A stretch of DNA of 64,000 bases from positions 620,001 through 684,000 of the forward strand of contig NZ_SIRS01000002.1 in assembly GCF_004310335.1 (NCBI RefSeq), written 5' to 3'. A program made the translations under genes and the position numbers. The DNA is from Hyunsoonleella pacifica (GTDB lineage: Bacteria > Bacteroidota > Bacteroidia > Flavobacteriales > Flavobacteriaceae). How positions within the stretch are numbered: the stretch's first letter is position 1; each line of letters opens with the position of its first letter. Shown here piece by piece: positions 1-6,977 of the stretch. The notes under the pieces are model-generated. The model was not told the origin of the DNA. It did not search any database and worked only from the letters and a program-made list of their open reading frames with translations.

Positions 1-635
1 TAGCTTTTAGAGATGGCACCCCAAATAATAATACCTACAATAGATTTTTTGATGGTAGAAATTATGAAGGAGGTTTAACAAGAGACGCTTACCTTTTATC
101 TGAAGGCAAAGAATTGGTTATTAAGTCTATTAATTATAGTGAAGACACCAAAATCCCAATGGGTTTAAAAGCAAATAAGGATAATACTTCTTTTGAAATT
201 ACAGTTCATAATCTTAGAGCGATTCCTGAAACTGTCTCTATTTATGTTCATGATAAATTAAACGATACATATACCGATATACGTAACGCTACATTTAGTG
301 TTGTTTTAGAAGAAGGTATCTATAATGAAAGATTTGAGATTTCCTTTAGTAATGAGAGTACCTTAAATATAGAAGCAATAGATATATCTGATTTTAAAGT
401 ATTTGAAAACTTTAAACGCCACCATTTAGAAATTATTAATCCAAAACGTAAAGAGATAAACACAGTAAAACTTTACGATGTCTCTGGAAAGCTAGTATTG
501 CAACAAAATATTACTTCTACTAAGCGCAAAAACATAATATCCACAAGGTCACTAAGTTCAGGTATATATTTAGTATCCTTAAAATTATCAGATAATCAAA
601 CACTTAACAAAAAAGTAGTGATTTCTGGTAACTAA
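1..635 (+). CDS. Partial T9SS-secreted protein, C-terminal sorting domain
   Basis: The reading frame is open from base 3 with no start, so only the C-terminal ~210 residues are present. The last ~75 residues form a type A Por secretion-system sorting domain: a beta-rich stretch with 'KLYDVSGKLV', then 'SSGIYLVSL', ending in 'NKKVVI' plus a few residues. In the Bacteroidota this domain sends a protein through the type IX secretion system to the cell surface or medium, after which it is cleaved. The residues ahead of it look like a beta-sandwich passenger end, and no enzyme motif is visible. The true length and function lie upstream of the window. The first conventional start inside the window (TTG at 114) is not the gene start, because the frame and its composition continue to the edge. 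Confidence 0.85.
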   Translation, partial: AFRDGTPNNNTYNRFFDGRNYEGGLTRDAYLLSEGKELVIKSINYSEDTKIPMGLKANKDNTSFEITVHNLRAIPETVSIYVHDKLNDTYTDIRNATFSVVLEEGIYNERFEISFSNESTLNIEAIDISDFKVFENFKRHHLEIINPKRKEINTVKLYDVSGKLVLQQNITSTKRKNIISTRSLSSGIYLVSLKLSDNQTLNKKVVISGN

Positions 636-709
636 ATTACTATATGTTAATTTCTCTGCGTTCTTAATTACTATCATTTTTACTATATTTAGCACAAATT
701 CCACTACAA

Positions 710-1009
710 ATGCTACTAATTAGTGAACTTGAAGAATACATGCTTCCCTGCCTAAGTAAAAAGTATTTAGGAATTGAATGTATGGGGTGTGGCTTACAAC
801 GTAGTTTAGCTCTTTTAATGCAAGGCGAATTCGTTGCGGCTTTTAAAATGTATCCTGCTATTTATCCATTAGTATTATTATTTATAATAATAGGTATAAA
901 TACGTTTAAGCCATCCAAATATAGATACAAAGCAATTGTTTTACTTGGAATAATTTCTGCTACAGTAATAGTGGGTAGCTTTATAATGAAAACTTTTATA
1001 ATTAAATAA
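710..1009 (+). CDS. DUF2752 family small membrane protein
   Basis: A 99-residue protein matching the DUF2752 pattern: 'CLSKKYLGIECMGCGLQRS' at about residues 14-32 (family consensus C-x-n-GI-x-C-P-G-C-G-L-T-R), followed by an amphipathic 'GEFVAAFKMYP' segment and two hydrophobic membrane spans at about 50-65 and 78-95. The function of the family is unknown; the paired cysteines suggest metal or redox chemistry at the membrane, but that is inference. It lies 9 bp upstream of the CCC-motif membrane protein and very probably shares its mRNA, an arrangement I recall as common in Flavobacteriaceae. It belongs to the chromosomal flank, outside the predicted island. Confidence 0.85.
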   Translation: MLLISELEEYMLPCLSKKYLGIECMGCGLQRSLALLMQGEFVAAFKMYPAIYPLVLLFIIIGINTFKPSKYRYKAIVLLGIISATVIVGSFIMKTFIIK

Positions 1010-1018
1010 TCAAATACA

Positions 1019-1351
1019 ATGGAACAACAAAAATTACCTAATTCAACGCTCATTTTAGTCTTCGGAATCTTATCTATAGTAACTTGTTGCTGCTATGGAA
1101 TAGTAGGTTTAATCCTTGGTATAGTTGCAATAATATTAGCAAAAAAGGCAACTCAAGTTTATTCCAAAAATCCAGAGCAATACTCAGGTTTTCAAAATGT
1201 AAAAACTGGTAAAATTTTAGCAATAATAGGTATTGTATTAAGTGCTTTAACTTTGATATACTTCATCTGGATATTTTCGGTAATAGGAATAGAGGGTATG
1301 CAAGATCAAGAATTGATGCAAGAAAAAATAAGAGAAATGATGGGTGGATAA
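1019..1351 (+). CDS. CCC-motif membrane protein (DUF4190-like)
   Basis: A 110-residue protein with two predicted transmembrane helices. The first, at about residues 9-40, contains the diagnostic triple cysteine in 'SIVTCCCYGIVGLILG'. A short polar loop with 'KNPEQYSGFQNVKTGKI' follows, then the second helix at about 66-92. It resembles the 'CCC motif membrane protein'/DUF4190 group, whose role is unknown. It starts 9 bp after the DUF2752 gene and is followed 35 bp later by a strong hairpin-plus-T terminator, so the two genes form a short operon. This is the last chromosomal gene before the predicted attachment site at 1419. Confidence 0.85.
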   Translation: MEQQKLPNSTLILVFGILSIVTCCCYGIVGLILGIVAIILAKKATQVYSKNPEQYSGFQNVKTGKILAIIGIVLSALTLIYFIWIFSVIGIEGMQDQELMQEKIREMMGG

Positions 1352-1385
1352 ATAACACATTACATTATTATTCTCTATAAAAAAT

Positions 1386-1417
1386 GCCTTGAAATAAAAA
1401 TATTTCAAGGCTTCTTT
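1386..1417 (+). terminator. Rho-independent terminator after the CCC-motif gene
   Basis: GCCTTGAAAT and ATTTCAAGGC form a perfect 10-bp stem around a short A-rich loop, followed by TTCTTT on the plus strand. It lies 35 bp after the stop at 1351 and ends just before the predicted attachment repeat. Confidence 0.8.
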
Positions 1418-1418
1418 A

Positions 1419-1434
1419 TGTCGGGGTGGCAGGA
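1419..1434. repeat. Putative left att site, copy of the tRNA-Pro 3' end
   Basis: Sixteen bases identical to 36486-36501 (the acceptor 3' strand and part of the T arm of tRNA-Pro, plus three flanking bases). The similarity fades within about 8 more bases. No other part of a tRNA is present here, so it reads as a displaced 3' fragment and not a decayed full tRNA gene. Confidence 0.65.
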
Positions 1435-1441
1435 ATTTCGA

Positions 1442-1742
1442 AACTACCTTAACCTTTATCATTGCTGCTATTTTGAATATTTCAACAATGTATATTAACC
1501 TATTTGCACACTATCTTATAAAAGAACTATTAAAGCATAAAATTTGCTTGTCTTTAATGTCATTTAAAGATATAAATTATATTGCATTCTAATTTATTTT
1601 ATCGTTACCTCTTTTCTTCTATTGACTACGTTTAAGCTTCTACTAGCCATCTATTTGTTGTATTTATCCCTTCAATTTTGGGGTTTAACAAATTAGTGTG
1701 AAAATATTATTCAAGAACATGATCCTAATATATACATCAACA
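1442..1742. other. AT-rich stretch without a recognisable gene
   Basis: About 300 bases between the putative left att site and the XRE-tail remnant. I see no open frame with codon character on either strand and no clear hairpin. It could be decayed island DNA. The short plus-strand frame beginning at 1698 only becomes protein-like where it enters the XRE remnant. Confidence 0.4.
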
Positions 1743-2014
1743 AGAGCGGTTCACGTTACCAACCTTTCTAAATATGAGCGCAACCTTTCGATTCCCTCCT
1801 TGGAAGTTGCCAGGCTATGGCCGAAGTATTGGAGATTTCTTTGGATAGATTGGTTCATGGCGAGAACATGGCACGGGACACCATAGAGGACATGGATTTG
1901 CTCACATTATTTAACAAGGCTTAAAAACTCTCAAAAAAACAAAAGGAAACCGTTAAAGATTTCCTCTCTGCATTTATCCTTAAAGCTAACCTCACTCAAA
2001 AATTAAGTCAATAA
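1743..2014 (+). pseudogene. XRE-family regulator, 3' remnant, copy 1
   Basis: This matches the tail at 5498-5770 closely at the nucleotide level. It encodes the C-terminal half of a helix-turn-helix XRE repressor, starting inside the HTH ('VHVTNLSKYERNLSIPSLEVA'). The first HTH helices and the start codon are missing. A one-base deletion just after 'LEVA' shifts the frame compared with copy 2, and a CAA codon of copy 2 is TAA here (near 1921), so this copy is doubly broken. The C-terminal region would have been a short helical segment ending 'QKLSQ'. The parent gene is not in the window. Confidence 0.8.
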
Positions 2015-2140
2015 AAAAGTCTCTACATTGCTGTAAAAGCTCTTTCTTTTTTATTTTTATCACTCAATACGGTACTAGTTGCAAACTAGCACTAGCGCTC
2101 ACTCTTGTGTGAACATACTAGGACGAGCGGGGGCGAAAAA
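2015..2140. repeat. 3' extension of XRE-tail repeat with palindrome, copy 1
   Basis: After the stop the sequence continues to resemble the region after copy 2: a weak terminator-like hairpin (AAAAGTCTCTACA ... TGTAAAAGCTCTTT), then the small palindrome ctagttgcaaactag at 2075-2089, then a G-rich end 'gagcgggggcg'. Copy 2 has the matching series at 5771-5907. The stem bases differ between copies while pairing is kept, which suggests that structure is what is conserved. It may be a REP-like intergenic element, though no associated transposase is present here. Confidence 0.5.
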
Positions 2141-2210
2141 ATCACAGAAAAACTTGAAAAAATTGGTAGTATTAAATCTAATTTAGAATAAATCGACCAC
2201 TATTCTAAAC

Positions 2211-2373
2211 AAAAAACGAGCATACGCATAGCACACTCGTTTTATTAAATATTAAATCTTTTTATCCTAAGAATTATCTTCAACAGATGCATCTGGAGCA
2301 TTATTTTTTACAGAAGCAAAACCGTTTTCCATAGCATCTTTAATTGAATACATTTTGCTTGTTCCAACTCTTA
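2211..2373 (-). repeat. Repeat A, copy 1: gene 3' end plus terminator
   Basis: First of three related segments (also 4149-4308 and 6978-7102). On the minus strand it encodes a tail ending 'NAPDASVEDNS' and a TAG stop (2267-2269), preceded by 'KMYSIKDAMENGFASVKN'. About 20 bases past the stop comes a hairpin with acgag/ctcgt arms and flanking T runs (2211-2244), readable as a bidirectional terminator. Compared with copy 2, the A-run before 'MYS' is four bases shorter, which shifts the upstream frame. No start codon or full gene is present. I do not recognise the parent protein. Confidence 0.7.
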
Positions 2374-2496
2374 ATGCCACTAAGTTTAAACTTGCTTTAT
2401 TTTTATTATTTAATTTTTACAAAATATGGTAAAATCTTTTAATTTTATTAACTGTTAAGCATACTAATTAATACTCCTTCCTATAACAAAAATAGA

Positions 2497-3318
2497 ATGA
2501 AAAATCTTATTATCATTTTAATTGTATCCATAATGAATTGGGGATGTGGGCACAATAAAAGTTTCTTTTATCAAAAATCAAGAAGTGTAAAGAGTTCAAT
2601 AGATTATATTCAAATAAAAAATGATTCTATTTTTGATAGTAATCAGATAATAAGCCTATTAACCATAAATAAAAAAGACATTAATAATTTTAATGTAAAA
2701 TTTGGACACAATTCTCCAAACTTAAATACAACCAGCATTCTTGCTGAAAGCAATAATGCAATAGCTGCTATTAATGGTGGTTTTTTTGATATAAATAATG
2801 GGCAAAATACTACATATTTTGAAATAAACAATACTATAATTAATAGAAAGAAAATTAGCAAGAAAAAGAGTATGTTAGACATTCTAATGAATGGTGCAAT
2901 AGTTATTAAATATGGTTCTGAAATCATCATACAGCATGCTAAATCAGAACAATTTTATGAATCTTCAAAACAGGAATCTGCAGTTTTGATATCTTGTCCC
3001 TTGCTATTGATTGATTCGAAAGCCTTAGAACTACCTCATGTTAGTTTTGTCGATAATAGACACCCTCGAACTTGTTTATGTAATACTAAAGATTCTACAA
3101 TATTTATAACTATTGATGGTCGAAGTATGGGTGCAGAAGGTATGAGTTTGTCCGAAGCCCAAAGTTTTTTACTGAGTTTAGGATGTATTAATGCAATTAA
3201 TTTAGATGGGGGCGGCTCTACAACCATGTGGATTAAAGACAAAGGAGTAGTAAGTTATCCAAGTGATAAAAATGGTGAACGACCAGTATCTAATGCTTTA
3301 TTGATAGTAAATAAATAA
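2497..3318 (+). CDS. Phosphodiester glycosidase family lipoprotein (NAGPA/DUF2233)
   Basis: A 273-residue protein with a short lipoprotein-type signal peptide (hydrophobic residues 4-15, cysteine in 'WGCGH' at about 17). The NAGPA/DUF2233 hallmarks are present: 'AINGGFFD' at about 90-97, 'ITIDGR' and 'GMSLSEAQ' at about 205-220, and 'AINLDGGGSTTM' at about 233-244. Known members hydrolyse phosphodiester-linked sugars, such as GlcNAc-1-phosphodiesters or wall-teichoic-acid GlcNAc; the substrate here is unknown. The domain looks complete. It is the only intact plus-strand gene in the toxin graveyard, convergent with the immunity candidate at 3357, and has no obvious operon partner, so it may be an independent cargo gene. 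Confidence 0.85.
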   Translation: MKNLIIILIVSIMNWGCGHNKSFFYQKSRSVKSSIDYIQIKNDSIFDSNQIISLLTINKKDINNFNVKFGHNSPNLNTTSILAESNNAIAAINGGFFDINNGQNTTYFEINNTIINRKKISKKKSMLDILMNGAIVIKYGSEIIIQHAKSEQFYESSKQESAVLISCPLLLIDSKALELPHVSFVDNRHPRTCLCNTKDSTIFITIDGRSMGAEGMSLSEAQSFLLSLGCINAINLDGGGSTTMWIKDKGVVSYPSDKNGERPVSNALLIVNK

Positions 3319-3356
3319 TTACTTCTACCCTCAACCTATCCATATCTTATATTTCT

Positions 3357-3998
3357 TTACTCGTCTTCAAACTCGTTAAAAATAAAAGCTGTCACAATAA
3401 TTGAATTATCAGATTCTTTTTCCAAAGAAATATTAATGCAATCATTATCGGAAATTTCAGCAGAATATAAAGTATCCATTAACATTTGTCTTCCATCCCA
3501 CATAGATGGACAGAAAGTGCTTGAAAATTTAACATCACCATTGTAAGCAAGCTTTAATTTATCATTGATTTCATTTATTAAAGTATTATACGATTCATTT
3601 GATTTATATTCTACCTCACAAACAATTATATCTTGATTACTTTCTCCTAAGTAATTAAATGATACTTCATTTAATGGTTTAATGACTGGAAAATTACAAA
3701 CTTCCGATTCTTTTATTGTCAGATACCATAAAAAAGAATTCTCTTTTATCGAATAATGATTAGAACCATAAAACCAAAAATTCCAATATTTATAATTTTT
3801 GACTATAACAGGTGAAAAAATAAGTGTAATTAGAATTATTGACCCCAAAACTAAAATCCTTAACCTCTTTTTTTTGATAAGAAGTATTGATATTAAAACT
3901 ATCAAAAGGATGAATAGCAATATTCCAAAAAAATATAAATAACTAAACGTACTCATTATCATATAAAGTAATAGGTTTAATAATAACTTAATAAACAT
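3357..3998 (-). CDS. Putative membrane-anchored immunity protein, family unrecognised
   Basis: I choose the ATG at 3998 over the GTG at 4004, because the ATG overlaps the stop of the upstream toxin remnant in a TGATG junction, giving 213 residues. The N-terminus holds two or three hydrophobic helices (about residues 3-40 and 48-66) with 'LLIKKKRLR' between them. The remaining ~145 residues are soluble, probably mixed alpha/beta, and acidic towards the end ('NEFEDE'). I recognise no family. The position, directly and translationally coupled behind a toxin C-terminus, is typical of an immunity gene, and a membrane anchor would suit protection against a toxin acting at or crossing the inner membrane. 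Function is inferred from context only. Confidence 0.6.
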   Translation of the reverse strand: MFIKLLLNLLLYMIMSTFSYLYFFGILLFILLIVLISILLIKKKRLRILVLGSIILITLIFSPVIVKNYKYWNFWFYGSNHYSIKENSFLWYLTIKESEVCNFPVIKPLNEVSFNYLGESNQDIIVCEVEYKSNESYNTLINEINDKLKLAYNGDVKFSSTFCPSMWDGRQMLMDTLYSAEISDNDCINISLEKESDNSIIVTAFIFNEFEDE

Positions 3999-4148
3999 CA
4001 CCACTTTGTAAACTTACCAGACTTATATTCGATAGGCTCTAAAATAAATTCAGCTGGTACATCAACTGCGTTAGGGGTCAAAGGTGTTATAAACGTAGTA
4101 GGGGCTGGTGTATGGTTTTGATATGTATTAGGGTTTAAACTATTAGGG
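3998..4148 (-). pseudogene. C-terminal ~50 codons of a lost toxin gene
   Basis: An open minus-strand frame with no start, running from the edge of repeat A to a TGA at 3998-4000. It encodes a Pro/Thr-rich stretch ('NHTPAPTTFITPLTP') and ends 'YKSGKFTKW'. The stop overlaps the ATG of the downstream gene (TGATG). The upstream edge is an abrupt junction with the terminator loop of repeat A copy 2, so the rest of the gene was removed by recombination there. I read it as the tail of a polymorphic toxin whose immunity gene survived. The toxin class cannot be told from 50 residues. Confidence 0.55.
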
Positions 4149-4308
4149 TACACATTGCACACTCGTTTTAATTAAATATTATTAAGTCTCCTTATTCTAA
4201 GAATTATCTTCTACAGATGCATCTGGAGCATTATGCTTTACAGAAGCAATACCGTTTTCCATAGCATATTTACTTGAATACATTTTTTTTGCTTGTTCCA
4301 ACTCTTTT
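4149..4308 (-). repeat. Repeat A, copy 2
   Basis: The longest coding tail of the three copies. From just past the stop of the Imm11-like gene it reads 'VKLKELEQAKKMYSSKYAM', then 'ENGIASVKHNAPDASVEDNS' and TAG (4197-4199). The terminator is truncated: only the arm 'gcacactcgtttt' remains, and the sequence jumps into the toxin remnant at 4148, inside what would be the hairpin loop. That places a recombination breakpoint in the repeat itself. Confidence 0.7.
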
Positions 4309-4312
4309 AACT

Positions 4313-4969
4313 TTACTCAGTTACTATAATGTTCTCCTCACATAAAATCCCCTTAAAAGATTCTTTTTCCATAGCATTCTTAATAGTTTGAGATACCAAA
4401 ACATCCGTAATAATCCTTGGTAACGCAATCATATCATAACCTTTTTCCAAAAACAACTCTTTCAACACTATTTTTTTTGGACATATTACTATCATATCAT
4501 CAATTTCATTTATTTCTTTGATTTTGCGATTAAAATCTAACGCATTATCAATAGTAATTTCTCCTAAATCATCCATAAACTTCTCCTTATAAAATGTAGA
4601 ACGCTTAAAATCTATCATTTCAAGGTTGTCATCACTAGTATCAAACTTGAGCCAATAAATATTTTCAACTGAATCGTTTAAATTTAATTTACCAGAATAA
4701 AATTTATGGTCAAACAAATTAAACTGTGATAAAAAATCTTTAAAACTTTCAGAAATCAGCAAACCAGTACTAAAAAAAATACCACCATGACTCAAGATAT
4801 CTGTAAAATTAGCACCTTGTTCTAAATCGAACTCCATCAAGCCGTTTATATCTCTTAGACCAGCTCTATTAATTTCTTGAATATAAGCCTCAGTATCTAG
4901 TCCATGTGTATCTACCTGTGAATATTTTCCTATGTAATCTTGGTCTAAGGATAAATTATAATATTTCAT
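4313..4969 (-). CDS. Imm11-like (DUF1629-type) immunity protein
   Basis: A 218-residue cytoplasmic protein without a signal peptide. The layout matches Imm11/DUF1629-type immunity proteins: an N-terminal 'MKYYNL' strand, a central 'FSTGLLISESFKDFLSQF' followed by 'HKFYSG', and 'IYWLKF', then a C-terminal 'RIITDVLVSQTIKNAME' helix with 'FKGI'. Such proteins bind and neutralise the nuclease tip of a polymorphic toxin. The ATG overlaps the TAA of the AHH-nuclease toxin pseudogene (TAATG), so the two were translationally coupled and are very probably a former toxin/immunity pair. The gene is intact although the toxin is broken, so it may now act as an orphan immunity gene protecting against kin that still carry the toxin. 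Confidence 0.7.
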   Translation of the reverse strand: MKYYNLSLDQDYIGKYSQVDTHGLDTEAYIQEINRAGLRDINGLMEFDLEQGANFTDILSHGGIFFSTGLLISESFKDFLSQFNLFDHKFYSGKLNLNDSVENIYWLKFDTSDDNLEMIDFKRSTFYKEKFMDDLGEITIDNALDFNRKIKEINEIDDMIVICPKKIVLKELFLEKGYDMIALPRIITDVLVSQTIKNAMEKESFKGILCEENIIVTE

Positions 4970-5495
4970 TAATTTATTTTTAATTTATTTAAAGGTATCC
5001 TATTTTTAATAGTTTTAGCATCAATCTGCTTTTTAAGTTTATCAGCAAAACCTTCTAAAAATTTTCTAGCCATGTCTGGTGAAATATTATCTATTCACCT
5101 TTTGATTTAACAAATTTTTCAATCGCTTTTTCAATGTTTTTTGTGTAATCTCCATAGGGAGCGTGCATTCTAGAAAGCCTTTTTCTTCCTCTTTTATCCC
5201 TAAAAAAGGATTGTAGAGGAATTCCATTAGTAACGCCATTAAAGTCAAATCCATCAATAACTGCTTTTTTAACAAAATCGTTTTTCTTTAATAATTCTAC
5301 TGGAATAACATGATGAACTTGGAATAAGTCTCCTAATTTCTTTCCAGTTTTCTTAATATAATTTGCTTTATAATTGAAGCGGGCAGCCGTTAGTGCCTTG
5401 TCTATCTTTAACGCAGCATCTTTACCAAATTTTTGAGTGTTTTTAACTATACGTTGAATTCTACCTTCAAATTTATCAACATTTTTCAGTATTTG
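4969..5495 (-). pseudogene. AHH-type (HNH superfamily) nuclease toxin C-terminus, frameshifted
   Basis: One frame gives 'DAALKIDKALTAARFNYKAN', then 'DLFQVHHVIPVELL' and 'GFDFNGVTNGIPLQ', then shifts frame near 5210-5215. The next frame reads 'GRKRLSRMHAPYGDYTKNIEKAI' and meets a stop, and a third frame restores 'ISPDMARKFLEGFADKLKKQ' up to a TAA at 4969-4971. Read across the shifts, it is an AHH/HNH nuclease tip: the HH pair, the N-G-I segment and a distal H-A-P-Y-x-x-Y motif are all recognisable. AHH nucleases are DNase-type polymorphic-toxin tips. The 5' part is missing, since the sequence abuts the XRE-tail repeat at about 5496. Two independent shifts plus a lost N-terminus mark it as dead. 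Confidence 0.8.
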
Positions 5496-5497
5496 CT

Positions 5498-5770
5498 CGA
5501 GCAGTTCATGTTACCAACCTTTCTAAATATGAGCGTAACCTTTCGATTCCGTCTTTAGAAGTTGCAAAGCGTATGGCCGAAGTATTGGAAATTTCTTTGG
5601 ATAGATTGGCTCATGGCGAGAACATGGCACAGGACACCATAGAGGACATAGATTTGCTTACATTATTTAACAAGGCTCAAAAACTCTCCAAAAAACAAAA
5701 GGAAACGGTCAAGGATTTTCTCTCTGCTTTTGTGCTCAAGGCCGACCTTACACAAAAATTAAGTCAATAA
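5498..5770 (+). pseudogene. XRE-family regulator, 3' remnant, copy 2
   Basis: An uninterrupted frame that begins inside an HTH domain: 'VHVTNLSKYERNLSIPSLEV', then 'AKRMAEVLEISLDRLAHG', then a helical tail ('KAQKLSKKQKETVKDFLSAF') ending 'LTQKLSQ' and TAA. The first two HTH helices and a start codon are missing. In-frame codons run back into the opposite-strand toxin pseudogene at 5497, which marks a recombination joint. The ATG at 5573 would give a 65-residue protein lacking the DNA-recognition helix, so expression as a regulator is unlikely. It is less decayed than copy 1 (1743-2014). Confidence 0.75.
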
Positions 5771-5771
5771 A

Positions 5772-5824
5772 AAAAGTCTTTACATCCCGATAGCTATCGG
5801 GACTGTAAAAGCTTTTTCTCTTTT
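5772..5824 (+). terminator. Terminator with embedded CCCGATAGCTATCGGG palindrome
   Basis: An outer stem AGTCTTTACA/TGTAAAAGCT encloses the perfect 16-bp palindrome cccgatagctatcggg (5786-5801), followed by a T-rich tract. Copy 1 of the XRE repeat has the outer stem but not the palindrome, so the palindrome looks like a later insertion into a terminator loop. From memory, this palindrome recurs in Flavobacteriia genomes. Confidence 0.75.
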
Positions 5825-5839
5825 ATTTATTTTTTCTCA

Positions 5840-5907
5840 CTCTTACCGCCACAAGTTACAAACTTGCGGTAGCCAGTACGTGTTAAACTAGCGGCAGCGG
5901 GGGGAAA
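5840..5907. repeat. 3' extension of XRE-tail repeat with palindrome, copy 2
   Basis: Contains caagttacaaacttg (5852-5866) flanked by partly complementary 'ccgc'/'gcgg' arms, then a G-rich end 'gcggcagcgggggg'. It corresponds to 2070-2140, where different stem bases pair the same way. Probably a structured intergenic repeat of unknown function. Confidence 0.5.
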
Positions 5908-5930
5908 CTATTTTTTTCAATTATAGAGTA

Positions 5931-6641
5931 TTAAGAATATTTTTCAATTGCAATACGCATATAGTCAATATCTTCATTCTGACCTGAACTAAATTTACTA
6001 GAGTAGTCTAAATATTTATTAAATAATATTTTCTTCTCTTCAATATCCAAATGTATCGCAAGCAGAGTGCCAACTAAAACCTGCCTAACCAAAAAAGTAG
6101 AATAAGATGTCATTTTGGGTTTAGTTGAATCATTATTTTCATATGGTAATTCATTAAAGAGGTAATTTAATTTATTTAATGAATTAGTTCTTTCTTCTAT
6201 TGTATTTGCCACAAACGAATATTGTCTAACATATAGCTCTTGAACTAGAGAGTTGATATCTAAATCATTTAATATTGGTTTATCATCTATTTTATGTTTT
6301 GCTCTTTCAGTCGATTTATATATACCATTAATATTGCTTAAATGCATTATGGAATTTAACTGTATACTAGATATTTCAAAACAATCACCGATGAAATTTG
6401 TATTTATAGTTTTATATAAATTCGTTATCTCTGGAGATACTATTTTAACATAATTATAATATTCCAAATATGATGGTTTCATAAAGTTAATTGACAGTCT
6501 ATAATCCAATCCATTAATTCTTTTACCATAGTCAGCATAATGGTCTCCCCTAAATTTTTTTTCTAATAATGACCAACCATGTAAGTCTATTCTATCTGTA
6601 AAACCATTAATTATTTTTTCTTCTATTTCTTTTCTTGTCAT
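5931..6641 (-). CDS. Hypothetical protein, candidate orphan immunity gene
   Basis: A 236-residue cytoplasmic protein with no signal peptide or membrane span that I do not recognise. Residues ~1-75 are mixed ('GWSLLEKKFRGDHYADYGKR' followed by a beta-like segment). The C-terminal half is helical ('EERTNSLNKLNYLFNEL' and 'FLVRQVLVGTLLAIHLDIEE'). It lies in the array of toxin/immunity remnants in the same orientation as the other immunity genes, with 240-300 bp of non-coding or decayed sequence on its upstream side, as expected if a toxin gene was lost there. A 25-codon basic frame (6645-6722) ends 3 bp before its ATG. Function is inferred from position only. Confidence 0.5.
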   Translation of the reverse strand: MTRKEIEEKIINGFTDRIDLHGWSLLEKKFRGDHYADYGKRINGLDYRLSINFMKPSYLEYYNYVKIVSPEITNLYKTINTNFIGDCFEISSIQLNSIMHLSNINGIYKSTERAKHKIDDKPILNDLDINSLVQELYVRQYSFVANTIEERTNSLNKLNYLFNELPYENNDSTKPKMTSYSTFLVRQVLVGTLLAIHLDIEEKKILFNKYLDYSSKFSSGQNEDIDYMRIAIEKYS

Positions 6642-6644
6642 TAA

Positions 6645-6722
6645 TTATTTTTTGAATATTCTTTTGAAGAATGATTTCTTACCTAATATTTTTGTTCTTC
6701 CTGTATATTTTATAAGAGCCAT
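6645..6722 (-). CDS. Possible 25-residue basic micro-ORF or toxin tail
   Basis: ATG at 6722 to TAA at 6645, ending 3 bp before the ATG of the 5931-6641 gene. The peptide is strongly basic ('GRTKILGKKSFFKRIFKK'). It could be the extreme end of a lost toxin gene coupled to the downstream immunity candidate, as at the other two junctions, or a chance frame. The frame closes five codons upstream of the ATG. Confidence 0.25.
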   Translation of the reverse strand: MALIKYTGRTKILGKKSFFKRIFKK

Positions 6723-6977
6723 TTTTAAAATAAACTTTTAGTGAATTATATGTAACTAAAGGATTGTTAAAGATATTGTTTATATGATTCATAGTAATAA
6801 TTTTAAAAGAATATTTCAAAAATAGAATGTGTTGATTGTATAAAAAAGTGTTTTTACTTTTTTAAATACTAAAAACAGTGATTTTAATAATTAAAGTTTC
6901 TTTTGTTTCATTTTCAGTAATTTATATACTTGATTAATTAACCTTTATCCAAATGGATAAACCTTAATTTACTCCAT
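6723..6977. other. AT-rich stretch without a recognisable gene
   Basis: No convincing open frame on either strand and no strong hairpin before the terminator of repeat A copy 3. Probably decayed cassette DNA upstream of the orphan immunity candidate. Confidence 0.35.

Noticed and set aside
1419-1445. Full decayed tRNA-Pro gene at the left att site
   Set aside because: Only the last ~20 bases of the tRNA are matched; no anticodon or D arm is found to the right.
1698-1886. Plus-strand frame as an intact small gene
   Set aside because: It becomes protein-like only where it overlaps the XRE-tail remnant, and then leaves the homologous frame after a one-base deletion.
5087-5275. 62-residue minus-strand frame as a gene of its own
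   Set aside because: It covers part of the AHH toxin pseudogene and changes to a non-homologous frame after the frameshift.
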